48,307 bases of DNA, from the NCBI GenBank assembly GCA_035500775.1, contig DATJWY010000065.1, positions 1 to 48,307 of the forward strand, written 5' to 3'. Below the pieces are notes generated by a model, which did not search any database, was not told the DNA's origin, and saw nothing but the letters and a program-made list of their open reading frames with translations. Every line of letters begins with the position of its first letter. Position 1 is the first letter of the stretch. The position numbers and the translations under genes are program-made. Origin of the DNA: DATJWY01 sp035500775 (GTDB lineage: Bacteria; Pseudomonadota; Alphaproteobacteria; Acetobacterales; Acetobacteraceae). Positions 1 through 9,530 of this stretch are shown here, piece after piece.

Positions 1-177
1 TCGCCGCCCGACTATCCAAGTTCGGGCGTTGTCGGGGCATGGTCCGGTCCGGGCCGTGGCGCGGGGGCGGCATGCGCGGGCGCGCCGCGCCGGCCGCGGC
101 CCGATGGTGTGGCGAGCATCCGCATCGGTCAGGCCGGACCCGGCCGGATCGGGGGTGCTCCAGGCGAGGAGACCGGT

Positions 178-1221
178 ATGGTTGACCAGAATGCGCTCGC
201 GGCGTTGCGCGCGAAATACGGCGAGGCGGGGGGCGGCGAGGTCAACGACCCGGTGTTTCGCCGGGTGACGGAGAGTCAGTTCGAGGGCGGCAAGCGCACC
301 CTGCCCTATGCCGGCGTGGCAACGCTGCTCGGCGCGCCGCACCGGCCGGAGTTGGCGACGCAGGCGGATTTCGGTGGGCTCGATGTGGCGTTGCTCGGCG
401 TGCCGATGGATCTCGGCGTGACCAACCGGTCCGGCGCGCGCCTCGGGCCGCGCGCGGTGCGGTCGGTGGAGCGGATGGGGCCGGTGGAGCACGTGCTGCG
501 CATGGCGCCGCTGCTGGATGCCAAGGTCGCCGATATCGGCGACGTGCCGCTCGGCAGCCGGTTCAGCCTGGAGCAGTGCCACGCCGATATCGAGGCCTTC
601 TTCACCCGTCTCGTCGCCGCCGGTGTCACGCCGCTCGCGGTGGGGGGCGACCACTCGATCACCGGCTCCATCCTGCGCGCGGTCGGACGCGAGCGGCCGG
701 TGGGCCTCGTCCATATCGACGCGCATTGCGACACCAGCGGCGCCTATGAGGGCTCGCGCTTCCACCATGGCGGCCCGTTCCGCAACGCCGTGCTGGATGG
801 CGTGCTGGACCCGCGGCGGACCATCCAGATCGGCATCCGTGGCGGCTCCGAGTATCTCTGGGAGTTCTCGGCCGAATCCGGGATGACCGTGGTGCACGCG
901 GAGGAATTCGCCGCCCTCGGGGTCGATGCCGTGATCGCGCGGGCGCGGCAGGTGGTGGGCGACGGCCCGGTTTATGTCTCCTTCGACATCGACAGCCTCG
1001 ATCCCGCTTTCGCTCCGGGCACCGGCACGCCGGAGGTGGGCGGGCTCTCGACGCGGGAGGCGTTGATGCTGCTGCGCGGGCTGCTTGGGCTCGACGTGGT
1101 CGGCGGCGATGTCGTCGAGGTGGCGCCGCAATACGACCCGACCAGCAACACCGCGCAGGCGGGAGCGCAGGTCTTGTTCGAATTGCTGTGCCTTGCCGTC
1201 ACGGCGCGCGGCAAGAGGTGA
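178..1221 (+). CDS. Agmatinase-family ureohydrolase
   Basis: This is an arginase/agmatinase-superfamily metallohydrolase that removes urea from a guanidino substrate. Counting from the chosen start, the binuclear metal site is complete: H159 in GGDHS, D181/H183/D185 in DAHCD, and D270/D272 in SFDIDSLDP. The length (347 aa) suits agmatinase, guanidinobutyrase or guanidine hydrolase, and motifs alone do not separate these substrates. An upstream in-frame ATG exists at 109, but the ATG at 178 has AGGAG at 167-171 with a 6-nt gap. A perfect hairpin follows the stop codon, so the gene probably forms its own transcription unit. No gene is recognisable in bases 1-177. Confidence 0.88.
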   Translation: MVDQNALAALRAKYGEAGGGEVNDPVFRRVTESQFEGGKRTLPYAGVATLLGAPHRPELATQADFGGLDVALLGVPMDLGVTNRSGARLGPRAVRSVERMGPVEHVLRMAPLLDAKVADIGDVPLGSRFSLEQCHADIEAFFTRLVAAGVTPLAVGGDHSITGSILRAVGRERPVGLVHIDAHCDTSGAYEGSRFHHGGPFRNAVLDGVLDPRRTIQIGIRGGSEYLWEFSAESGMTVVHAEEFAALGVDAVIARARQVVGDGPVYVSFDIDSLDPAFAPGTGTPEVGGLSTREALMLLRGLLGLDVVGGDVVEVAPQYDPTSNTAQAGAQVLFELLCLAVTARGKR

Positions 1222-1244
1222 AGCCGGCGGCCGGCTTGGCTCCC

Positions 1245-1278
1245 GATCCAGCCTGACTGTTTCCAGTCAGGCTGGATC
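1245..1278. terminator. Perfect 15-bp hairpin between the ureohydrolase and mutS
   Basis: The arms 1245-1259 (GATCCAGCCTGACTG) and 1264-1278 are exact reverse complements around a 4-base TTTC loop. The hairpin starts 23 bases after the ureohydrolase stop and ends 18 bases before the mutS ATG. No T-tract follows, so it may be a non-canonical terminator, a Rho-assisted RNA end, or an operator or RNA structure in the mutS leader. Confidence 0.6.
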
Positions 1279-1296
1279 TGCTCTAATAGCTGCCGG

Positions 1297-4053
1297 ATGC
1301 CGAAAACCCGACCGGAGACCGAGGGCCGCCCGCTTCGCGCCAGGGGCGAGGGAGCGTCTCCCGCCATGGCGCAATGGTTCGCCCTCAAGGAGACCCATCC
1401 CGACGCCCTGCTGTTCTTCCGCATGGGCGATTTCTTCGAACTGTTCTTCGAGGATGCCGAGGCCGCCGCCGCCGCGCTCGACATCGCGCTGACCGCGCGC
1501 GGCGAGCATGGCGGCGCGCCGATCCCGATGTGCGGCGTGCCGGTGGGAACCGCCGAGCTTTATCTCTCGCGCCTGATTCGCCGTGGCTTCCGGGTGGCCG
1601 TGGCGGAGCAGATGGAGGATCCGCGCAATCGCGTCGGCAAGGCGCCGATCCGGCGCGAGGTGGTGCGGCTGGTCACGCCGGGAACGGTGACCGAGGAGGC
1701 GCTGCTCGACCCCGCCCGCCCGAACCGTCTGGTTGCCCTGGCCCGCGCCGGGGAGTCGATCGGCTGCGCCGCCCTCGATGTCTCGACCGGGTTCTTTGAA
1801 ACGGAATGCGTGACCGCGTCCGGCCTGCCCGCCCTGCTCGGGCGACTCGACCCGGCCGAGATCCTTGCCCCGGATGGGCTCGAACTCGGCGATTGGGAGA
1901 CGCGGCGCGCCCCGGAGCGCGCGTCGCCGCCGCCGCTGATCGCCCGCCGCCGGGTGGCGGAGGCGTTCGGTGCCGCCAGCCTGGACGCGTTCGGCACCTT
2001 CTCCGATGCCGAGGCGATGGCGGCGGCGCTGGCCCTCGACTATGTGCGCCTCACCCAGGCGGGGAAGCTGCCGCATCTGTCCCGCCCGGTGCCGGCGGGA
2101 GAGGCGGGGCGGCTCGCGCTGGACGCCGCGACCCGCGCCAGCCTGGAAGTGACCCGGGCGCGCGACGGCAGTGTCGCCAACACCCTGCTTTCCGCCGTCG
2201 ATCGCACGGTGGGCGCGCCGGGGGCGCGGCTGCTCGCGGAATGGCTCGCCGCCCCGCTCGCCGACGCGGCGGCGATCGCGGCGCGGCAGGAGGCCTGGGG
2301 CTGGATGCTGGCCGAGCCGGCGGCGACCACCCGGCTGCGCGCGGCGCTGCGCGGGGCGCCGGACATGGCGCGCGCGCTCGGACGGCTCTCGCTCGGGCGC
2401 GGAACCCCGCGCGATCTCGCCGCGATCCGGCTTGGATTGGGGGCGGCGGGGCTCGCCGCCGACGCGCTCGCCGCGGGAACGACGAAGCCGCCCCATCTGC
2501 TCACCGCCGCCACGGCGGCGCACGCCGTCGATCCCGCGCTCGCCCAGCTGCTCGCCACGGCGCTGGTGGAGCAGCCGCCGGCGCGGCTCGGCGAGGGCGA
2601 TGTCGTCGCCGCCGGCTTCGACGGCGAACTCGACGCCGAGCGCCGGCTGCGCGACGACAGCCGGCGGGTGATCTCCGGGCTGCAACTCGACTACGCGCAG
2701 GCCTTCGGCGTCGCCAGCCTGAAGATCCGGCACCATGCCCAGCTCGGCTATGTCATCGAGGTGCCGGCCGCCGCCGTCGAGTCATTGCGCGCCCGGCCGG
2801 AGCTGACGCTGCGCCAGGGCATGGCGAACGGGGCGCGTTTCTCGCATCCGGACCTCGCCGAACTCGACCGGCGGATCGCCGAGGCCTCCGAGCGGGCGGC
2901 CGCGCGGGAGCGGGCCATCTTCGCTTCGCTGGTGGAGGCGGTGCTGGCGCGCGGCGAGGCGCTCTCCGCCTGCGCCGACGCGCTGGCGCTGCTCGATGTC
3001 GCGCAATCCTGCGCCCGGCTTGCCGAGGGTGGCACCTGGTGCCGGCCGGTGGTGAGCGAGGACGAGGCCTTCCACATCGAGGCCGGGCGGCATCCGGTGG
3101 TGGAGGCGGCGCTGCCGGCGGGCGTGAGCTTCGTGCCGAATGAGTGCGATCTCTCGCCCGAGCGGCGGGTGCTGCTGCTGACCGGGCCGAACATGGCCGG
3201 TAAATCCACCTATCTGCGGCAGAACGCGCTCGCCGTGATCCTCGCCCAGGCCGGTCTGCCGCTGCCTGCCGCCGCGGCGCGGATCGGCGTTGTCGATCGG
3301 CTGTTCAGCCGCGTCGGCGCGGCGGACGATCTGGCGCGCGGCCGCAGCACCTTCATGGTGGAGATGACGGAGACCGCTGCCATCCTGCACCAGGCGGGGC
3401 CGCGCTCGCTGGTGGTGGTGGATGAGATCGGGCGCGGCACGGCGACGCTGGATGGGCTCGCCATCGCCTGGGCGGTGCTCGAGTCGCTGCATACCGCTGT
3501 GCGTTGCCGCACGATATTTGCGACTCATTTCCATGAACTGGCGCACAATGCGGGGGCGCTCACGCGCATGCGGCCGCATACGATGCGGGTGCGCGAATGG
3601 AAGGGTGATGTGGTGTTCCTGCACGAGGTGGCGGAAGGCGCGGCGGGACGGAGTTGGGGCGTGCATGTGGCGCGGCTCGCCGGCGTGCCGGCGCCGGTGG
3701 TGCGCCGCGCCGCCGCGCTGCTCGCGATGCTGGAGAAGGGGCGGCCGCAAAGCGTCGCGGAGCTGCCGCTTTTCGCGGCCCTGCCTCTGTCCGGGGACGG
3801 GGCGGAGACCGGCGGCGAGGCCGAAGCGACCGCCGCCGCTCCATCCGCCGGCGCGGCCCCGGACGAAACGGCCCCCGCCACGGGCGGATCATCCGGCAAC
3901 CGCTGCGCGGATGCACTATATGATGTTGTCGTCGCGCTTGATCCGGACCGGCTGACCCCGCGCGACGCGCTGGATGTGCTGTATCGTCTCAGAATGATTG
4001 CGGCCGCGGCGAAAAAGGAATCTGTCGCGCCGGACGGCGAGGAGTTACCATAA
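1297..4053 (+). CDS. mutS: DNA mismatch repair protein MutS
   Basis: MutS recognises mismatches and small loops and recruits MutL using ATP. The 918-aa protein has the usual order: N-terminal mismatch-binding domain with the Phe-x-Glu wedge (MGDFFELFFEDA, about residues 44-55), connector, core and clamp domains, then the ABC-type ATPase. Walker A is GPNMAGKST near residue 630, Walker B is VVVDEIGRGT, and the ATHFHEL signature follows. The C-terminus has an Ala/Pro/Glu-rich linker before a short tail. glnD begins 4 bases after the stop, so the two are co-transcribed, an arrangement often seen in alphaproteobacteria. A hairpin lies just upstream. Confidence 0.97.
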   Translation: MPKTRPETEGRPLRARGEGASPAMAQWFALKETHPDALLFFRMGDFFELFFEDAEAAAAALDIALTARGEHGGAPIPMCGVPVGTAELYLSRLIRRGFRVAVAEQMEDPRNRVGKAPIRREVVRLVTPGTVTEEALLDPARPNRLVALARAGESIGCAALDVSTGFFETECVTASGLPALLGRLDPAEILAPDGLELGDWETRRAPERASPPPLIARRRVAEAFGAASLDAFGTFSDAEAMAAALALDYVRLTQAGKLPHLSRPVPAGEAGRLALDAATRASLEVTRARDGSVANTLLSAVDRTVGAPGARLLAEWLAAPLADAAAIAARQEAWGWMLAEPAATTRLRAALRGAPDMARALGRLSLGRGTPRDLAAIRLGLGAAGLAADALAAGTTKPPHLLTAATAAHAVDPALAQLLATALVEQPPARLGEGDVVAAGFDGELDAERRLRDDSRRVISGLQLDYAQAFGVASLKIRHHAQLGYVIEVPAAAVESLRARPELTLRQGMANGARFSHPDLAELDRRIAEASERAAARERAIFASLVEAVLARGEALSACADALALLDVAQSCARLAEGGTWCRPVVSEDEAFHIEAGRHPVVEAALPAGVSFVPNECDLSPERRVLLLTGPNMAGKSTYLRQNALAVILAQAGLPLPAAAARIGVVDRLFSRVGAADDLARGRSTFMVEMTETAAILHQAGPRSLVVVDEIGRGTATLDGLAIAWAVLESLHTAVRCRTIFATHFHELAHNAGALTRMRPHTMRVREWKGDVVFLHEVAEGAAGRSWGVHVARLAGVPAPVVRRAAALLAMLEKGRPQSVAELPLFAALPLSGDGAETGGEAEATAAAPSAGAAPDETAPATGGSSGNRCADALYDVVVALDPDRLTPRDALDVLYRLRMIAAAAKKESVAPDGEELP

Positions 4054-4057
4054 CGCG

Positions 4058-6871
4058 ATGTTCACGCCGCCCCTGCCGCCGCCTGAAGCTGTCGAGGCCA
4101 CGAGCGTTCTGGACGAATGCCTGAAGCAGGGTGCCTCCTCTGGCGGGCACTTGCCGCGCGATGCCGCGCTGGCCGCGTTCCGGCGCCATCTCGCCCGCGT
4201 CCAGCAGGGCGTGCGCGACGAGTTCGAATCCTATCAGCTCTCCGGGCTGGACGCCGCGCACTACCTCTCCGGCCTGACCGACGGGGTGATCCAGTCGCTG
4301 GTCCGCTACACGCTGCGGGATATCGTGCCCGAGGCGGCCGATGCCTCGGTCGCGGTGGTGGCCACGGGCGGCTATGGCCGCGGCATGATGGCGCCGTTCA
4401 GCGACATCGACCTGTTGTTCCTGACCGAGGACGATCCCTCGCCGGCGGTGCTGCGCGTCGTCGAGTTCGCGCTCTATTTCATGTGGGATCTCGGCCTGAA
4501 GGTCGGGCACGCCACCCGTTCGGTCGCCGAGTGCCTGCATGACGCCGACAGCGACGCGACCATCCGCACCGCACTCCTGGATTCCCGGCTGATCGCCGGC
4601 GATGCCGGCCTGTTCACGGCTTTCACGCAACGCTTCCGCGAGAATTGTACCCAGGCGACCAGTGCCTTCTTCGCCGCCAAGCAGGCCGAGCGCACGGCGC
4701 GTCACCGCCGCTTCGGCGAGAGCGCCTTTCTGGTCGAGCCGAACATCAAGGAAGGGCGTGGCGGTCTGCGCGACTTGCAGACCATGTACTGGATGGCCCG
4801 CCACGTCTTCGGCCTCGAATCGATCGGCGAGCTGGCCAACTCGGCAAACGCCTTCGGCACCCTGCTGAACGTCCAGGAAATCCGGCATGCCCGTCGGTCC
4901 TGGGACTTCCTCTGGACCGTGCGCTTCCACCTGCACTACGTCACCGGCCGGGCCGAGGAGCGCCTGACCTTCGATCTGCAGCCGGTGGTTGGTGCCCGCA
5001 TGGGTTACACGCGGCACGGGCGCCAGAACGGGGTGGAGCGCTTCATGCGCCACTACTTCCTGACCGTGCGCGACGTCATGCGGCTGACGCTGGTGCTGGA
5101 GCCGGCCCTGATCCGCGCGGCGCTTGGGCCGCCGGCGCTGGCGCCGCAGACCGATCGCGCGTTGATCGAGGCCGGCTTCGTCCTCGCCGATGGCAAGTTG
5201 ATGCCCGCCCGCAGCATCGATTTCGACGAGGAGCCGATCCGCATGCTCCGCATCCTGCGCGTCGCGCGGGACCGGGATCTGGAGCTGCACCCCCTCGCCA
5301 TGCGGGCGCTGATCCGCAATGAGCGCCGCGCCGTCTCCCTGCGCGGCGACAAGGAGGCGTCGGCGATCTTCCTCGACCTGCTCTGCGGCGGCCGCGAGGG
5401 CGCGCGCAGCCGGGCGGACGGGGCGCGCTGGCTGCATGTGCTGAACGATACCGGCCTGCTTGGCCGGCTGCTGCCGGACTGGGCCCGCATCGTCGGGCAG
5501 ATGCAGTTCGACACGTACCATATCTTCACGGTGGACGAGCACACGATCGAGGCGATCAACGTGCTGAACCAGATGGAGAGCGGGCTGCTCGGCGACGTGG
5601 TGCCCTTTGCCTCCGGCGTCGCCGAGGATCTGCAATCCCGCCGCTCGCTCTACATGGGCCTGGTGGTGCACGACATCGCCAAGGGCCGCGGCGGCGACCA
5701 TTCCGAACTCGGGGCGGAACTCGCGCTCGAACTCTGTCCGACCCTTGGCCTCTCCGCCGAGGAAACCGAGACCGTGTCCTGGCTTGTTCTGCACCACTTG
5801 CTGCTCAGCCAGACCGCGTTCCGGCGCGATATCGACGATCCCAAGACCATTCTTGACGTCGCCGACGTCATTCAGTCGCCGGAGCGGCTGAAGCTGCTCC
5901 TGCTGCTCACCATCTCCGACATGCGCGCGGTTTCGCCCAAGGTCTGGAACAACTGGAAGGCGACGCTGCTGCGGGAGCTTTATTCCCGGGTCGCGGACGT
6001 GTTGGCCGGCGGCCTCGCCACCACCGAGCGGGATGTGCGCGTCGCCCATGCCAAGCGCACCATCGATACGATGCTGACCGACTCCGGCTGGAGTCAGGCC
6101 GATCGCGAGCATTTCCTCGGCCTCGGCTACGCCGGCTACTGGCTTGCCTTCGATCCCGAGACGCAGCTGCGCCATGCCCGGCTGATCCGCGACGCCGAGC
6201 GGCGGAAGGCGCCGCTCACCGTGGACACCGAGGCGCTGCCGGCGCGGGCCGTGACCGAGGTCACGGTCTATGCCGCCGACCATGCTGGCCTGTTCAGCCG
6301 TATCGCCGGCGCGCTCGCCGTCGCCGGCGCCTCCATCGTCGATGCGCGCATCCATACGCTGACCAACGGCATGGCGCTGGATACGTTCTGGATCCAGGAC
6401 GCGGCCGGCGGCGCCTTCGACGCGCCGCACCGGCTCGCCAAGCTCTATACGCTGATCGAGCAGGCGCTGACCGGGCAGTTGCATCTCGATCAGGAGATCG
6501 CCCGCCTGTCCGAGGCGTTGCTCGGGCGGCGGATGCGGGCGATCCATGTGCCGCCGCGCGTGCTCGTGGATAACCGCGCCTCCAACACCTATACGGTGCT
6601 GGAGGTGAACGGGCGCGACCGGCCGGGCTTGCTGCATGACGTCACCGCCGCGATCAGCAGCCAGGGGCTGCAGATCGCTTCCGCGCATGTCACCACCTAC
6701 GGCGTGCGCGCGGTGGACGTATTCTACGTCAAGGACGTGTTCGGGCTGAAGATCGAGAACGAGCGCAAGCTGGCGCAGCTGCGCGAGGCGCTGCTGGCCG
6801 CGCTGCAAAGCCCGGACGATCCGGCGCCGGATAGCGAGCCGGTGCGGCGGCGGCGCGCGGACGCCGCCTGA
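4058..6871 (+). CDS. glnD: Bifunctional PII uridylyltransferase / uridylyl-removing enzyme
   Basis: GlnD senses glutamine and uridylylates or deuridylylates PII (GlnB/GlnK), setting the nitrogen response. From the ATG at 4058 the protein is 937 aa. Visible in order are a nucleotidyltransferase domain (GGYGRG at residues 104-109, SDIDL at 115-119), an HD hydrolase domain (VVHDIAKG, with H538-D539), and two C-terminal ACT domains starting near residues 730 and 845 (VYAADHAGLFSRI and VNGRDRPGLLHDV). An in-frame ATG at 3998 lies inside mutS and adds only Arg-rich residues, so the start after the mutS stop is preferred; GAGGAG lies 13 bases before it. All domains are present. Confidence 0.96.
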   Translation: MFTPPLPPPEAVEATSVLDECLKQGASSGGHLPRDAALAAFRRHLARVQQGVRDEFESYQLSGLDAAHYLSGLTDGVIQSLVRYTLRDIVPEAADASVAVVATGGYGRGMMAPFSDIDLLFLTEDDPSPAVLRVVEFALYFMWDLGLKVGHATRSVAECLHDADSDATIRTALLDSRLIAGDAGLFTAFTQRFRENCTQATSAFFAAKQAERTARHRRFGESAFLVEPNIKEGRGGLRDLQTMYWMARHVFGLESIGELANSANAFGTLLNVQEIRHARRSWDFLWTVRFHLHYVTGRAEERLTFDLQPVVGARMGYTRHGRQNGVERFMRHYFLTVRDVMRLTLVLEPALIRAALGPPALAPQTDRALIEAGFVLADGKLMPARSIDFDEEPIRMLRILRVARDRDLELHPLAMRALIRNERRAVSLRGDKEASAIFLDLLCGGREGARSRADGARWLHVLNDTGLLGRLLPDWARIVGQMQFDTYHIFTVDEHTIEAINVLNQMESGLLGDVVPFASGVAEDLQSRRSLYMGLVVHDIAKGRGGDHSELGAELALELCPTLGLSAEETETVSWLVLHHLLLSQTAFRRDIDDPKTILDVADVIQSPERLKLLLLLTISDMRAVSPKVWNNWKATLLRELYSRVADVLAGGLATTERDVRVAHAKRTIDTMLTDSGWSQADREHFLGLGYAGYWLAFDPETQLRHARLIRDAERRKAPLTVDTEALPARAVTEVTVYAADHAGLFSRIAGALAVAGASIVDARIHTLTNGMALDTFWIQDAAGGAFDAPHRLAKLYTLIEQALTGQLHLDQEIARLSEALLGRRMRAIHVPPRVLVDNRASNTYTVLEVNGRDRPGLLHDVTAAISSQGLQIASAHVTTYGVRAVDVFYVKDVFGLKIENERKLAQLREALLAALQSPDDPAPDSEPVRRRRADAA

Positions 6872-6874
6872 TAA

Positions 6875-6991
6875 GGCCAGGGGCGCTGCCCCTGGACCCC
6901 GCCAAAGGCTAAGCCTTTGGAATCCATCATTTAAGTGATTGGGGGTCTGGGGCCTCCAGGCCCCAGCGGGTCCAGGGCAGAGCCCTGGCCT
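6875..6991. repeat. Composite palindromic intergenic element, copy 1
   Basis: Four perfect inverted repeats sit in tandem: 6877-6893 area (CCAGGGGC/GCCCCTGG), 6902-6920 (CCAAAGGCT/AGCCTTTGG), 6947-6966 (CTGGGGCCT/AGGCCCCAG) and 6972-6988 (CCAGGGC/GCCCTGG). The left end (GGCCAGGGGC...CCTGGACCCC) is close to the reverse complement of the right end, so the whole element also has terminal inverted repeats. It lies directly after glnD and related sequence recurs at 8444-8464 and 15713-15833. It probably folds as an RNA end for mutS-glnD. It encodes no protein. Confidence 0.75.
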
Positions 6992-7036
6992 TCCATAGGG
7001 GTGGCGCTCCGGCCTGCTTTCCGTGAAACAGGGAGC

Positions 7037-8440
7037 ATGCTGTTCCGCGATCTCCCCGGCCACCGCCGGTTCCTCGCCAGCGCCTATCTGCTGCTGGCGT
7101 TGCCGCTCATCCTGCTCTGCGTATTCCTGACGCCGCCCTTCCAGGTGGCGGATGAGGAGAACCATTTCCTGCGCGCGACGCAGATCGCGCGCGGCGAGTT
7201 CGTCGCGGCGCGGTTGGGCGCGGACAATGCCGGTGGGCTTGTCGATGGCGGCGCCGCCTGGCTCGCGCATGCCTTCGACGGGCTGAAATTCCATCCGGAA
7301 CGCCGGCGCGACGTCGCGGCCGAGCAGGAACTCGGCCGGATCAGCTGGGGCGCGGTGCCGCCGGTCGTGGCCGGGTTCGGCAACACGGCCATCTATCCGC
7401 CCTTCGCCTATGCCCCTGTGGCGGCCGGGTTGCGGCTGGGGCGGGCCTTCCGCATGCCGATCCTGCAAAGCCTGCTGTTGGCGCGGCTGCTCAACGGGCT
7501 TGCCTGCCTCGCTTTGGCGACGGCCGCGCTCGGCCTCGCCCGGCGTGGCCGGTTGCTGCTGTTCGCGGTGCTGATCCAGCCCATGGCGCTGAGCCTGTTC
7601 GCGAGTTGCTCGCAGGATGGGCCGGTGATCGCGCTGGCGGCGCTCGCCGCGGCCTTGCTGACGCGCGTCGCCGCCCCGGAGGGGGCGGGCGGCACTGCCT
7701 CCCTGCTGCTGGCCGGGCTGGCGCTCGGCGTGGTCGCGGCCGCGAAGCCGCCTTACGTCTTTCTCGCTTTGGTTCTGCCGGCGGCGGCGCTGGCCGCGCC
7801 GGCCGGTCTGCGCGGCTGGTTCGCCCGGCTGGTGCCGGGGCTCGTGGCGCTTGGGCTGACGCTGTCGGTCCTGGCCGGTTGGGAGGTGATCGGGGCGTTG
7901 CCGGCGAAGGTGCCGTTCCGGCCCGGGGACGGGGTGTCGATCGGCGGTCAGCTTGCCTGGCTCGCGGCTTCGCCCGGGCGGGCGATCGGCGTCGCGGCGA
8001 CCACGCTGCGGCAGTACGGGCGCGACTATGCGGAGCAGTTCGTCGGCGTGTTGGGCTGGCTGGATACGCGGCTGCCGCCGGCGATGTACTCGCTCGGGGC
8101 GGCGTCCATGCTGGTGGCGGCTGGCGCGGGGCTGTTCTCGCCGGAAGGCGGGGCGCGTGGGCAGGCCGGGTTGCGGCTCTCGGCGGCCGCGGCGATGCTG
8201 GCGGCGGTGGGCGGTGTATTCGGCGCCTTGTATCTGAGCTGGACCCCGGTAGGCGCGGCGGCGGTGGACGGGGTGCAGGGGCGCTACCTGCTGCCTGTCG
8301 CTGCCTTTCTGCCGCTGCTGCTCGGCCCGCCCGGGCTGCGCCCGAGCCCGGTCGTGCCGGTGGCGCGGCTGTTGCTGCTGGCCTATGCGGCGGCGCTGCT
8401 TTGGGTGCTGCCGATGACGCTGCTCTCGCGCTACGGCTGA
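7037..8440 (+). CDS. DUF2142-type polytopic membrane protein
   Basis: This is a hydrophobic inner-membrane protein of 467 aa with about ten or more membrane segments. The N-terminal motif PPFQVADEENHFLRA just after the first segment, the SQDG loop and the late QGRYLLP motif match the DUF2142 family. Members of that family often accompany polysaccharide or lipid glycosylation genes, and their biochemical role is not established. It faces a GT2 glycosyltransferase convergently, which fits a surface-glycan role by inference only. The start at 7037 is chosen because upstream in-frame sequence lies inside the palindromic element. GGGAG precedes the ATG very closely, so the exact start is uncertain. 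Confidence 0.75.
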   Translation: MLFRDLPGHRRFLASAYLLLALPLILLCVFLTPPFQVADEENHFLRATQIARGEFVAARLGADNAGGLVDGGAAWLAHAFDGLKFHPERRRDVAAEQELGRISWGAVPPVVAGFGNTAIYPPFAYAPVAAGLRLGRAFRMPILQSLLLARLLNGLACLALATAALGLARRGRLLLFAVLIQPMALSLFASCSQDGPVIALAALAAALLTRVAAPEGAGGTASLLLAGLALGVVAAAKPPYVFLALVLPAAALAAPAGLRGWFARLVPGLVALGLTLSVLAGWEVIGALPAKVPFRPGDGVSIGGQLAWLAASPGRAIGVAATTLRQYGRDYAEQFVGVLGWLDTRLPPAMYSLGAASMLVAAGAGLFSPEGGARGQAGLRLSAAAAMLAAVGGVFGALYLSWTPVGAAAVDGVQGRYLLPVAAFLPLLLGPPGLRPSPVVPVARLLLLAYAAALLWVLPMTLLSRYG

Positions 8441-8443
8441 AAT

Positions 8444-8464
8444 GCCAGGGGCTCCGCCCCTGGC
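8444..8464. terminator. Bidirectional hairpin between convergent genes
   Basis: GCCAGGGGC (8444-8452) and GCCCCTGGC (8456-8464) form a perfect 9-bp stem with a 3-base loop, exactly between two convergent stop codons. The sequence matches the terminal module of the composite elements at 6875 and 15713, so it looks like a minimal copy used as a shared transcript end. Confidence 0.65.
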
Positions 8465-8465
8465 C

Positions 8466-9419
8466 TTACCTTACGGCCGCCCCCGGCGCCGGGATCGCCA
8501 GATAGGCGATGCGCTTCAGCTCCTTCCGCCCGCGCGCCACCGAGTCAAGGATCAGCCCGCAGGAGAGCGACAGGAAGGAGAGCAGCACGAGGCCGGTCGC
8601 GAGCACCGCGGTGGGCAGGCGCGGCACCAGATGGGTGAGCAGGAACTCGTACACTACTGGCAGGCCGAGGCCGAGCCCCAGGGTGAACAGGATCAGGCCG
8701 GTCAGGGAGAAGAATTGCAGCGGCCGCTCCTCCTTTACCAGAACCAGGATGGTGCGCAGGATCCGCAACCCGTCCGCATAGGTGCGCAGCTTGGAGGCCG
8801 AGCCGGCGGGGCGTTCCTTGTAGCGGGTGGGGATCTCGCCCACCGGCATCCGCAATTCCAGCGCGTGCACGGTGAATTCGGTTTCGGTTTCGAAGCCGCT
8901 GGCGAGGGCGGGAAAGGATTTGACGAAGCGGCGGGAGAAGACGCGGTAGCCGGAGAGCATGTCGGTGATCCGCGTGCCGAAGATGCGGCAGACCAGGGCG
9001 GTCAGCACCGTATTGCCGAAACGATGGCCCGGCCGGTAGGCGAGCGGGATGTCGGTGACGCGCGCGCCGTTGACCATGTCGAGCTGGTTGTCGAGCAGCA
9101 GGCGGATCATGGCGGGGGCGGCACTGGCATCGTAGGTGTCGTCGCCATCCACGAGGACGTAGAGATCGGCCTCGATGTCGGCGAACATGCGCCGGATCAC
9201 ATGGCCCTTGCCTTGCAGCGTCTCGCCCCGGACCGCGGCGCCGGCGGCGCGTGCCGCGTCGGCGGTGCCGTCGGTGGAGTTGTTGTCATAGACGTAGATC
9301 GTCGCGTCGGGCAGGGCCGCGCGGAAATCCCGCACGACCCGTGGGATCGCCACGGCCTCGTTGTAGCAGGGAATGAGCACGGCGATCCGGGGGGCGCCCG
9401 GCGGGGATGGGGTCGGCAT
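8466..9419 (-). CDS. GT2-family glycosyltransferase with C-terminal membrane anchor
   Basis: This resembles dolichol-phosphate-mannose/glucose synthase-type enzymes that move a sugar from a nucleotide donor to a lipid carrier at the inner membrane. The GT-A core begins RIAVLIPCYNEA, followed by VYDNNSTDGT, the DGDDTYD metal-binding region, and LSGYRVFSRRF typical of this group. Two hydrophobic segments close the protein (FFSLTGLILFTLGLGLGLPV and LVLLSFLSLSCGLIL). The start at 9419 (MPTPSPPG) is preferred over an in-frame start 27 codons upstream because conserved sequence begins right after it. The total is 317 aa. The acceptor cannot be deduced. The convergent DUF2142 gene is a plausible partner. 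Confidence 0.85.
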   Translation of the reverse strand: MPTPSPPGAPRIAVLIPCYNEAVAIPRVVRDFRAALPDATIYVYDNNSTDGTADAARAAGAAVRGETLQGKGHVIRRMFADIEADLYVLVDGDDTYDASAAPAMIRLLLDNQLDMVNGARVTDIPLAYRPGHRFGNTVLTALVCRIFGTRITDMLSGYRVFSRRFVKSFPALASGFETETEFTVHALELRMPVGEIPTRYKERPAGSASKLRTYADGLRILRTILVLVKEERPLQFFSLTGLILFTLGLGLGLPVVYEFLLTHLVPRLPTAVLATGLVLLSFLSLSCGLILDSVARGRKELKRIAYLAIPAPGAAVR

Positions 9420-9530
9420 CGGCTCCGCTTGTAGCGGAAACGCGCCCCGTTTGGCATCCGCCTCGACAGGCGGTGCGCGGCCGCTCGCGACCGTCCGCAT
9501 GACGGAACGACGGCGCGCCGCTCCGGCGTT

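Noticed and set aside
1267..2736. 489-codon frame antisense to mutS
   Set aside because: Arg/Gly-rich shadow of mutS codon structure without recognisable domains.
3989..7468. 1159-codon open frame antisense to mutS end, glnD and DUF2142
   Set aside because: It mirrors real genes in GC-rich DNA, is rich in Arg/Gln/His/Gly, crosses two genes and an intergenic palindrome, and shows no family motif.
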